NCBI GenBank assembly: GCA_964478225.1
Contig: CAYZHM010000001.1
Coordinates: 62,001 to 126,000 of the forward strand
DNA: 64,000 nt
Origin: CAYZHM01 sp964478225
Lineage (GTDB): Bacteria > Pseudomonadota > Alphaproteobacteria > Micavibrionales > Micavibrionaceae
Direction of reading: 5' to 3'
A program made the translations under genes and the position numbers. Below the pieces are notes generated by a model. It did not search any database and had not been told where the DNA came from. It saw only the letters and a list, made by a program, of their open reading frames with translations. Position 1 is the stretch's first letter; each line of letters starts with the position of its first letter. This document shows positions 57,623 to 64,000 of the stretch, piece after piece.

Positions 57623-59152
57623 ATGGAATTGCTACAAGTTGCCGATGCGGTTGCCCGCGAAAAGAACATTGATAAGAAGATCGTGATCGAAGCGATGCAG
57701 GAGGCTATCCAAAAAGCCGGCCGCTCGAAATACGGTCATGATCAGGATATCCGCGCGGTTATCGACCCTAAGAATGGCGAGATCGAGCTGAAGCGTTACC
57801 GCGAAGTCGTGGAAGACGGCGCCGAAATTGAAAATGAAGTGGCGCAAATGCCTTTGTCTGCTGCAAAGCGCATTAAGCCGGATGCGAGCGTTGGGGAATT
57901 TTTGGTTGATGACCTCCCTCCTCTGGATTTCGGTCGTATCGCCGCTCAAACAGCCAAGCAAGTTATCATGCAAAAAGTGCGTGAGGCCGAGCGTGCACGT
58001 CAGTACGAAGAATTCAAAGACAAAGTTGGCGAGATCATGAACGGCCGCGTGAAGCGCGTGGAATACGGCAATGTGACCGTTGACCTGCAAGGCCGTGCGG
58101 AAGCCATTCTTCGCCGTGATGAAAGCATTCCTCGTGAAAATTACAAGGTTGGCGACAACATCCGTGCGATTATTTATGAAGTCCGTGAAGAAGTCCGCGG
58201 ACCACAGATTTTCTTGTCACGCTCACACCCTGAATTCATGGCAAAATTGTTTACTCAGGAAGTGCCTGAAATTTACGAAGGCATTATCGAGATTAAAGCC
58301 GTTGCTCGCGATGCGGGTAGCCGTGCGAAAATCGCTGTGGCCTCGCGTGATGGATCGATTGATCCTGTCGGGGCTTGTGTGGGCATGCGCGGAAGCCGTG
58401 TTCAGGCCGTTGTGAATGAGCTTATGGGCGAAAAAATCGACATCGTTCCGTGGTCTTCTGACATTGCTGCTTTCACAGTAAACGCTTTGCAACCGGCTGA
58501 TGTGGTCAAAGTTATTCTGGATGAAGACAAGAACCGTATGGATGTTGTTGTTCCGGAAGAGCAATTGTCAAAAGCAATCGGATCACGCGGTCAAAACGTG
58601 CGTCTGGCTTCCATCCTTTTGGGCTGGGACATTGACATCATGACCGAAGAAGAAGAATCCAACCGCCGTGCGGAAGAGTTTAAAGTTCGCTCCGGTCTGT
58701 TCATGGAAGCTTTGGATGTTGACGATGTTATCGCTCACTTGCTGGTGGCTGAAGGCTTTACACGCGTTGAAGAGATTGCGGAAACGCCAATCGATGAGCT
58801 CAACCAAATCGAAGGCTTTGAGGAAGAGATTTCAACCGAGCTGCAAAACCGTGCGAAGACATGGCTGGCGGCAAAAGCCAAGGAACTTGCCGATAAGCAG
58901 GCTCAACTTGGTTTGCAGGACGATTTGATCGCCTTTAAAGGTTTGGCACCGAAGCACATCCTTAAAATCGGTGAGCAAGGCATTAAAACCCTTGATGACC
59001 TTGCAGATCTTGCTGGTGATGAGCTGGTGGAGATGCTTGGTGAGGGCCAAATGACTGTCAAGGCAGCGAATGAGGTCATCATGGCAGCACGCGCACACTG
59101 GTTTGAAGGCGATAACGCCGCTGAGGACCAAAAGGCATCTGCACAAGCCTAA
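57623..59152 (+). CDS. nusA: Transcription termination/antitermination factor NusA
   Basis: NusA binds RNA polymerase and modulates pausing and termination. The 509-aa protein has the N-terminal polymerase-binding domain (1-130), S1 (about 133-197, IMNGRVKRVEYGNVTVDLQGR), two KH domains (ARDAGSRAKIAVASRDGSIDPVGACVGMRGSRVQ and LSKAIGSRGQNVRLAS), and two helix-hairpin-helix repeats at the C-terminus (IEGFEEEIS and GIKTLDDLADLAGDELVEM). A strong AAGGAG site precedes it. Confidence 0.97.
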   Translation: MELLQVADAVAREKNIDKKIVIEAMQEAIQKAGRSKYGHDQDIRAVIDPKNGEIELKRYREVVEDGAEIENEVAQMPLSAAKRIKPDASVGEFLVDDLPPLDFGRIAAQTAKQVIMQKVREAERARQYEEFKDKVGEIMNGRVKRVEYGNVTVDLQGRAEAILRRDESIPRENYKVGDNIRAIIYEVREEVRGPQIFLSRSHPEFMAKLFTQEVPEIYEGIIEIKAVARDAGSRAKIAVASRDGSIDPVGACVGMRGSRVQAVVNELMGEKIDIVPWSSDIAAFTVNALQPADVVKVILDEDKNRMDVVVPEEQLSKAIGSRGQNVRLASILLGWDIDIMTEEEESNRRAEEFKVRSGLFMEALDVDDVIAHLLVAEGFTRVEEIAETPIDELNQIEGFEEEISTELQNRAKTWLAAKAKELADKQAQLGLQDDLIAFKGLAPKHILKIGEQGIKTLDDLADLAGDELVEMLGEGQMTVKAANEVIMAARAHWFEGDNAAEDQKASAQA

Positions 59153-59172
59153 TAAAACTTAACCTTTGAGAT

Positions 59173-59204
59173 CAGGTGCCGGGTAGTGTACCCTCAAGCA
59201 CCTG
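59173..59204 (+). other. Stable hairpin between nusA and infB
   Basis: CAGGTGC (59173-59179) pairs with GCACCTG (59198-59204), and within the loop GGGTA pairs with TACCC, giving a long nested hairpin. No T run follows, so it is not a terminator. It fills the place where ylxR and an L7Ae-like gene stand in many relatives. It may be an RNA processing or stability element. Confidence 0.6.
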
Positions 59205-59230
59205 AAGGATATAGAGATAGCTAAAGACAC

Positions 59231-61687
59231 ATGAGTAAAACAAAAGACAATAAGGACGGCAAAGGCGATGAGCCCAGCAAGACCCTCGGTCTTGGCAAGG
59301 GAACTTTAAGCCTTAAGGGTGGAGCAGGCATTCGTTCAAATATTGGGGCGGGCCGCTCAGCCAACCCCAATACTGTTTCAGTTGAAGTCCGACGCAGCAA
59401 ACGTGCGCCGACACCAAAAACTGAGACAACAAAGGCTGCCCCTACTCCTGCTGAAAGCTCTAATCTTAGTGACAGTGAAAAAGACGCTCGCGCTCGTGCG
59501 CTTGAGGCAGCGCAGGCTGAGGGACAAAATAAAAGCTCTTTGCCCAAGCGTGTGACAATCGATGATGCCAAGAGAAAGCGTGAACAAGTCGAGGCCGAAC
59601 TTCGTGAAATTGAGAAACAAAAGCAGGCCGAGAGCGGAGAAGAGGCAGATCCCAAAGCCAATAAGTTTGCTGAGGATCCTAGCCTGCGAACATTCCGGGC
59701 AAAAGATGAGGATGATGACGCAGCACGCGACAAGCTGAAAAAGGGTGCGGCCAAACCTACGCGCCGTGTTATTGAGCGCCGGAATGCCCGCCTGACTGTT
59801 AACCAGGCGATTAACCGTGATTTCGAGCGTGATCGCGGGCCGTCAATGGCGGCGCAAAAGCGTGCACGCGAAAAAGCCCGTCTTGCTGCTCTTGGTCAGG
59901 ATGATGCCCCGAAGATTGCAAGAAACGTTGTTGTCCCTGAATTCCTAACCGTTCAAGATCTGGCCAACCGTATGGCAGAGCCCGGTGGTGAAGTTGTTAA
60001 GGCCCTCATGAAAATGGGTGTTATGGCGACGATTACTCAGACTATCGATGCAGACACAGCAGAACTTATCATCGGTGAATTCGGCCACAAAATTCAGCGT
60101 GTTACGGATGCTGACGTTGAGATCGGTCTGGAAGGTGAAACGGATACAGATGAAAATCTGTTGCCGCGTGCGCCTGTTGTTACGATCATGGGTCACGTTG
60201 ACCACGGAAAAACCTCCCTCCTCGATGCGCTGCGCTCTACGGATGTTGTCTCTGGTGAGGCCGGCGGCATTACGCAGCATATCGGTGCTTATCAGGTAAC
60301 GATGGAATCTGGTGCAAAGATCACATTCCTTGATACGCCCGGTCACGAGGCCTTCACGGAAATGCGTGCGCGCGGTGCGAATGTCACCGATATCGTCGTC
60401 ATCGTTGTTTCCGCAGAAGACAGCGTCATGCCACAAACTATTGAAGCGATCCATCATGCGAAAGCGGCGGGTGTGCCTATCATTATTGCGATCAACAAAA
60501 TCGACCTTCCTGCGGCCGATCCAAACCGTGTTAAAACTCAGCTGCTTCAGCATGAGATTGTCGTGGAAGATATGGGCGGCGAGGTTCAGACCGTGGAAGT
60601 TTCTGCGCTGAAAAAGATCAATCTTGATAAACTCGAAGAAGCGATCTTGCTTCAAGCCGAAATCCTTGAGCTTAAAGCCAACCCCAACCGCGAAGCGCAC
60701 GGATTTGTTGTTGAATCCAAACTCGAGCGTGGCCGTGGTTCTGTGGCGACCGTTCTTATTCAGAATGGAACGCTGCGTGTTGGCGATATCTTTGTTGCGG
60801 GTGCGCAATTTGGTAAAGTCCGTGCCTTGATCAATGATCATGGCGTACAGATTACTGAAGCCGGCCCAGGGCAACCTGTTGAGGTTCTTGGCCTTAACGC
60901 AACGCCTGATGCTGGCGATAGCTTCTCGGTTGTTCCGGACGAGGCAAAAGCCCGCGAGATCAGCGAATACCGTCAGCGCAAGATCCGCGACACAGCGGCA
61001 GCGAAAGCCATCAAAGGCCGTACCACGATTGATGACATTCTTCTGCAAAGAGAAATGGGCGAGCAAACTGTTCTGCCTGTTATTATCAAAGCCGATGTTC
61101 ATGGTTCAGTCGAAGCTTTGATTGGCTCGATGGAAAAGCTTACGCAGGAAAACGAAAACATAGCTGTGCGCCCTATTCATACGGGTGTTGGCGGTATTAC
61201 AGAGTCCGATGTCTCCCTGGCCAAAGCCTCTAAGTGCATTATTATCGGATTTAACGTCCGCGCGAATGCCCAGGCCCGCGATTTGGCGCAGCGTGAAGGT
61301 GTCGATATTCGTTATTACAACATCATTTATGACGTTATTGACGATGCAAAATTGATCCTGACAGGCATGCTAAGTCCTTCTAAACGTGAGGAATATTTGG
61401 GTCAGGCTGAGATCAAGGAAGTCTTTAACATAACAAAAGTTGGCAAAGTCGCCGGATGTATGGTAACTTTGGGCACCGTAAAGCGCGGCGCTAAGGTGAG
61501 ATTGCTCCGGGATGACGTTGTTATCCATGAAGGGATGCTCAAAACACTCAAGCGTCACAAAGATGAAGTCAAAGAAGTTAAGGAAGGAACCGAATGCGGT
61601 ATGGCCTTCGAAAACTACGATGACATCAAAGCAGGCGACATTATCGAGTGCTACGAAATCATCGAAGAAGCGCGTAAGGTTACGTAA
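59231..61687 (+). CDS. infB: Translation initiation factor IF-2
   Basis: IF-2 brings initiator tRNA to the 30S subunit. The 818-aa protein has a short charged N-terminal part (1-235), the N2-like VVVPEFLTVQDLANRM helix, the G domain with GHVDHGKTSLLDAL, DTPGHEAFTEM and NKIDLP, then domain II (LERGRGSVATVLIQNG), domain III and the fMet-tRNA-binding C2 domain (GCMVTLGTVKRGAKVRLLRD). The N-terminus is shorter than in many alphaproteobacteria. Confidence 0.98.
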   Translation: MSKTKDNKDGKGDEPSKTLGLGKGTLSLKGGAGIRSNIGAGRSANPNTVSVEVRRSKRAPTPKTETTKAAPTPAESSNLSDSEKDARARALEAAQAEGQNKSSLPKRVTIDDAKRKREQVEAELREIEKQKQAESGEEADPKANKFAEDPSLRTFRAKDEDDDAARDKLKKGAAKPTRRVIERRNARLTVNQAINRDFERDRGPSMAAQKRAREKARLAALGQDDAPKIARNVVVPEFLTVQDLANRMAEPGGEVVKALMKMGVMATITQTIDADTAELIIGEFGHKIQRVTDADVEIGLEGETDTDENLLPRAPVVTIMGHVDHGKTSLLDALRSTDVVSGEAGGITQHIGAYQVTMESGAKITFLDTPGHEAFTEMRARGANVTDIVVIVVSAEDSVMPQTIEAIHHAKAAGVPIIIAINKIDLPAADPNRVKTQLLQHEIVVEDMGGEVQTVEVSALKKINLDKLEEAILLQAEILELKANPNREAHGFVVESKLERGRGSVATVLIQNGTLRVGDIFVAGAQFGKVRALINDHGVQITEAGPGQPVEVLGLNATPDAGDSFSVVPDEAKAREISEYRQRKIRDTAAAKAIKGRTTIDDILLQREMGEQTVLPVIIKADVHGSVEALIGSMEKLTQENENIAVRPIHTGVGGITESDVSLAKASKCIIIGFNVRANAQARDLAQREGVDIRYYNIIYDVIDDAKLILTGMLSPSKREEYLGQAEIKEVFNITKVGKVAGCMVTLGTVKRGAKVRLLRDDVVIHEGMLKTLKRHKDEVKEVKEGTECGMAFENYDDIKAGDIIECYEIIEEARKVT

Positions 61688-61706
61688 CTTTTTTGGAGAG
61701 AGTAAA

Positions 61707-61871
61707 ATGAATTATGTGCGTTACAACTTGGATCAGAACAATGTTTATGGCAATGCTCTGGTTGAATATGATCACAATGGAAAATTGGTAGAATACGCCA
61801 AGACCTGGATCCGTGCTCGTGCGGCAAACGGCAATGAGCAGTTTGTTGTGATTGAGCTGGAAGACGAATAA
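61707..61871 (+). CDS. 54-residue ORF between infB and rbfA
   Basis: This short ORF follows infB by 19 bases with GGAGAG ahead of its ATG. It encodes MNYVRYNLDQNNVYGNALVEY, then EYAKTWIRARAANGNEQFVVIELEDE. It is strand-rich with no export signal and looks like a small compact beta domain. It is inserted in the translation operon where infB is normally next to rbfA. No family recognised. Confidence 0.7.
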   Translation: MNYVRYNLDQNNVYGNALVEYDHNGKLVEYAKTWIRARAANGNEQFVVIELEDE

Positions 61872-61884
61872 CACAAGATTTGCC

Positions 61885-62268
61885 ATGAAACATCAACCCT
61901 CTATCGGCCCCTCACAGCGCCAGCTTCGCGTGGGCGAGCAAATCCGGCATATCGTCGCTGAAACCCTGCAACGCGGGCATTTCGATGATGAGATTTTGCT
62001 GGATGCGGGACGGATTACTGTTTCGGAAGTGCGCTGTTCGCCTGACCTAAAAAATGCGACGGCCTATGTGATGGCGCTGGGCGGTAAAGATATGGACAAG
62101 ATCATCCCTGCCCTGAACAGCAGTTCTCACATTTTTCAAAGAGACATCAACAAAGGCTCGAACTTGAAATTCACGCCACGTATTACATTCAGGGCTGATA
62201 ACAGCTTTGAAACTGCACAAAGCATTGAAAGTATCCTGCACAGCCTTAACATCCCTAAAGACGAGTAA
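61885..62268 (+). CDS. rbfA: 30S ribosome-binding factor RbfA
   Basis: RbfA is a cold-shock 30S maturation factor. The 127-aa protein reads SQRQLRVGEQIRHIVAETLQ, then VRCSPDLKNATAYVMALGG and RDINKGSNLKFTPRITFRAD, which is the KH-type pattern. ATG 61885 is chosen because an upstream ATG lies within the small ORF. Its TAA overlaps the truB ATG by one base. Confidence 0.95.
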   Translation: MKHQPSIGPSQRQLRVGEQIRHIVAETLQRGHFDDEILLDAGRITVSEVRCSPDLKNATAYVMALGGKDMDKIIPALNSSSHIFQRDINKGSNLKFTPRITFRADNSFETAQSIESILHSLNIPKDE

Positions 62269-63197
62269 TGGCCAGAAATAAAAAAGGTCAAAAGATCGAT
62301 GGGTGGATCAATCTCGACAAGCCGCTTGGCATGACTTCGACGCAGGCTGTTGGCAAAGTGCGCCGGTTGTTTAATGCGCAAAAAGTTGGCCATGCGGGAA
62401 CGCTTGATCCGCTCGCTTCTGGTATTCTTCCGATTGCGCTGGGTGAAGCAACGAAAACCATTCCCTATATTCAAGATTCCTTGAAGACCTATGAGTTTAC
62501 GGTTCAATGGGGGGCACAGACCAGCACCGATGACTCTGAGGGCGAAATTGTCGCCAAATCTGACATACGGCCAGACACCGACGCCATCCTTTCATCCCTG
62601 CCCTCTTTTACAGGCGAAATTACGCAGATTCCGCCTAAATTCTCGGCGATTAAAATTGATGGTGCCCGGGCCTATGACCTTGCCCGTGATGGCGAAGAGT
62701 TTGAAATCAAACCTCGGCAAGTTTACGTACAGTCTCTTGATTTGCTGTCCCAAACCCCGGATACGGCGCAGTTTATCATGACCTGTGGCAAAGGGACTTA
62801 CGTACGGGCATTGGCAAGGGATTTGGCCTTAAAACTCGGGACTTACGGCCATGTTGCGGCGCTGCGCCGGACGCGGGTTGGCGGGTTTGACCTTGGCGAT
62901 GCAATTTCTCTGGACAATCTGGAAAAATTGAGCAATAGTGCGGGCCTTGAGCAAGCTTTGCTGCCTTTGGAGAGTGCGCTGGACGACATCCTGGCCTTTC
63001 CGATACAACAAAAAGAAGCGGACTTGCTCAGAAACGGACAGGTTTTGAATTTGATCTCCCGGCCTGATTTTCAAAGGCTTGAGAAGGAAAATGTTCAGAA
63101 CGGGTCGGAAGTTTTGGCAATCCTGAACGGTGTTCCCGTGGCGATAGTCAGAGTCAATGGCCCCCAGATTAAACCCGTCCGTGTTTTTAACATTTAA
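62268..63197 (+). CDS. truB: tRNA pseudouridine(55) synthase TruB
   Basis: TruB makes pseudouridine 55 in tRNAs. The 309-aa protein shows INLDKPLGMTSTQAV, KVGHAGTLDPLASGILPIALGEATK with the catalytic Asp47, QIPPKFSAIKIDGARAYDLAR and GTYVRALARDLA. The C-terminal extension (about 240-309) is PUA-like. It overlaps rbfA by one base and is followed by rpsO after 16 bases. Confidence 0.96.
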   Translation: MARNKKGQKIDGWINLDKPLGMTSTQAVGKVRRLFNAQKVGHAGTLDPLASGILPIALGEATKTIPYIQDSLKTYEFTVQWGAQTSTDDSEGEIVAKSDIRPDTDAILSSLPSFTGEITQIPPKFSAIKIDGARAYDLARDGEEFEIKPRQVYVQSLDLLSQTPDTAQFIMTCGKGTYVRALARDLALKLGTYGHVAALRRTRVGGFDLGDAISLDNLEKLSNSAGLEQALLPLESALDDILAFPIQQKEADLLRNGQVLNLISRPDFQRLEKENVQNGSEVLAILNGVPVAIVRVNGPQIKPVRVFNI

Positions 63198-63213
63198 ACT
63201 CAAGGAGAAAACG

Positions 63214-63483
63214 ATGTCGATTACTGCAGAAAAAAAGCAAGAGCTGATTAAAAGCTACCAAAACGATGCCAAGGACACTGGTTCGCCGGAAGTTCAGATC
63301 GCTATTCTGACCGAGCGTATCAACAACATGTCCGAGCATATGCAAACTCATAAAAAAGATTTCCATTCCCGCCGCGGTCTTTTGGCCATGGTTGCTAAGC
63401 GCCGTAAGCTTCTGGATTACCTGAAGCGCGTTGAAGAAAGCCGCTATGCAAAGATCATCGAGGCGCTGAATATCCGCCGATAA
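63214..63483 (+). CDS. rpsO: 30S ribosomal protein S15
   Basis: S15 is a primary 16S rRNA-binding protein. The 89-aa protein contains KQELIKSYQNDAKDTGSPEVQIAIL, LTERINNMSEHMQTHKKDFHSRRGLL and KRRKLLDYLKR. AAGGAGAA precedes the ATG. pnp usually follows in proteobacteria, but here the next ORF is unrelated. Confidence 0.98.
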   Translation: MSITAEKKQELIKSYQNDAKDTGSPEVQIAILTERINNMSEHMQTHKKDFHSRRGLLAMVAKRRKLLDYLKRVEESRYAKIIEALNIRR

Positions 63484-63492
63484 GGCAAAGTT

Positions 63493-64000
63493 ATGCGACT
63501 GCGTGATTTCTTTTTGAAGACAGTATCAGTCGGACTTTATAAGCCACGGACTTATTTTGAAGTCGCCAAAGTTGTGGAATACGACAGCGATTCCAAGCCC
63601 ATGCACACGTTCCATCTGATGCAAAGCGCTGATGGCAAGAGGTATGTCAGGGTGACTTCGGGTGGCGGCCCATACGCTCTTTATTGTAACATGTACTTAA
63701 CGAGTGTCTCGCCTTGGGCAAATGGGGGCGTGAAGCTTGCAGAAACTCCTTATGCGGATGGCAATCCGAGCGCTTTTGCCTCTCTTGGCTATAAAGTAGT
63801 TGGTAAAAAGCATTTCTTTCCTGAAGATGCCGATCCATGGTCGGCGGTGTTTTTTGAACACCCAGAAACCAGGGACCGGGATATTTGCGTTCAAACCTTT
63901 GGTGCCTATATTGATTTTCGAAATCATAATTTCTTTCTTGAGGTTGGGCAAAAGTTTGTTTGCAAAGAAATTTTCACCAATGACCTCGGTTTTTTTATTT
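63493..64000 (+). CDS. Hypothetical protein, cut by the window end
   Basis: This reading frame starts at ATG 63493, nine bases after rpsO, and stays open to the end of the window (169 codons). The product begins MRLRDFFLKTVSVGLYKPR, and continues YFEVAKVVEYDSDSKPMHTF, then Gly/aromatic-rich parts (SGGGPYALYCNMYL, GNPSAFASLGYKVVGKK). It has no signal peptide or membrane helix. It is not the polynucleotide phosphorylase expected here. No family recognised; the C-terminus is missing. Confidence 0.75.
   Translation, partial: MRLRDFFLKTVSVGLYKPRTYFEVAKVVEYDSDSKPMHTFHLMQSADGKRYVRVTSGGGPYALYCNMYLTSVSPWANGGVKLAETPYADGNPSAFASLGYKVVGKKHFFPEDADPWSAVFFEHPETRDRDICVQTFGAYIDFRNHNFFLEVGQKFVCKEIFTNDLGFFI

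Noticed and set aside
59945..61102. 385-residue open frame antisense to infB
   Set aside because: It lies wholly inside infB, has no ribosome site, and its composition follows from infB codon usage.

Overview
The window is a continuous stretch of chromosome from an alphaproteobacterium with roughly even base composition. The assignment rests on gene families and gene order: ruvC-ruvA-ruvB-ybgC-tolQ-tolR-tolA-tolB, pcm-tolC-popZ-valS, zapA with 6S RNA and 5-formyltetrahydrofolate cyclo-ligase, lnt-xre-metK-trmB-rimP-nusA-infB-rbfA-truB-rpsO, a PopZ polar organiser, an NDUFS4-like complex I protein, a SigF/NrsF sigma/anti-sigma pair, and a GGAAC-N17-CGTT promoter of the alphaproteobacterial general stress sigma EcfG. 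Order and species cannot be fixed from sequence alone. I saw no prophage, insertion sequence, CRISPR array or defence island.

Layout. 1-3 kb: ctpA, a polysaccharide-deacetylase-like gene and rppH (+). 3-10.7 kb (-): yebC, ruvCAB, a 42-residue membrane ORF, ybgC and tolQRAB. Two small paralogous genes on the opposite strand sit between yebC and ruvC. 10.7-14.3 kb: a response regulator with an unknown partner (+), then a stress operon (PRC-barrel and CsbD), YmdB-type phosphoesterase and cyclo-ligase (-). 14.3-17.5 kb: the zapA/6S/cyclo-ligase neighbourhood, opened up by an ornithine-aminotransferase-like gene and four small orphan genes. 17.6-22.8 kb: central carbon metabolism (transketolase, GAPDH, class I aldolase) around a winged-helix regulator. 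23-31.4 kb: epmA, rpmE, valS, popZ, tolC, pcm and several small orphans. 31.8-36 kb: four tRNA genes (Cys, Asn, Arg, Pro), sseA, NDUFS4-like, nrsF and sigF. 36-47 kb: msbA, patatin, a HAD phosphatase, a 1325-residue membrane coiled-coil protein with six exact-length 11-residue repeats, an AGCS symporter and a hydroxyacid dehydrogenase. 47.4-64 kb: a long (+) housekeeping array from miaB through rpsO, with a few inserted small genes, ending in an open reading frame cut by the window edge.

The genes serve envelope integrity (Tol-Pal, Lnt, MsbA, TolC, CtpA), DNA repair (Ruv), RNA decay and translation (RppH, YbeY, MiaB, TrmB, RimP, NusA, IF2, RbfA, TruB, S15, L31, ValRS, EpmA) and sugar phosphate metabolism. 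The recurring theme is conserved operons interrupted by small, well-initiated orphan genes. The clearest unlisted items read from the sequence are the 6S RNA at about 14766-14929 (-), the EcfG-type promoter at 12858-12883 (-), and short ORFs at 6822-6950, 28410-28577 and 61707-61871.
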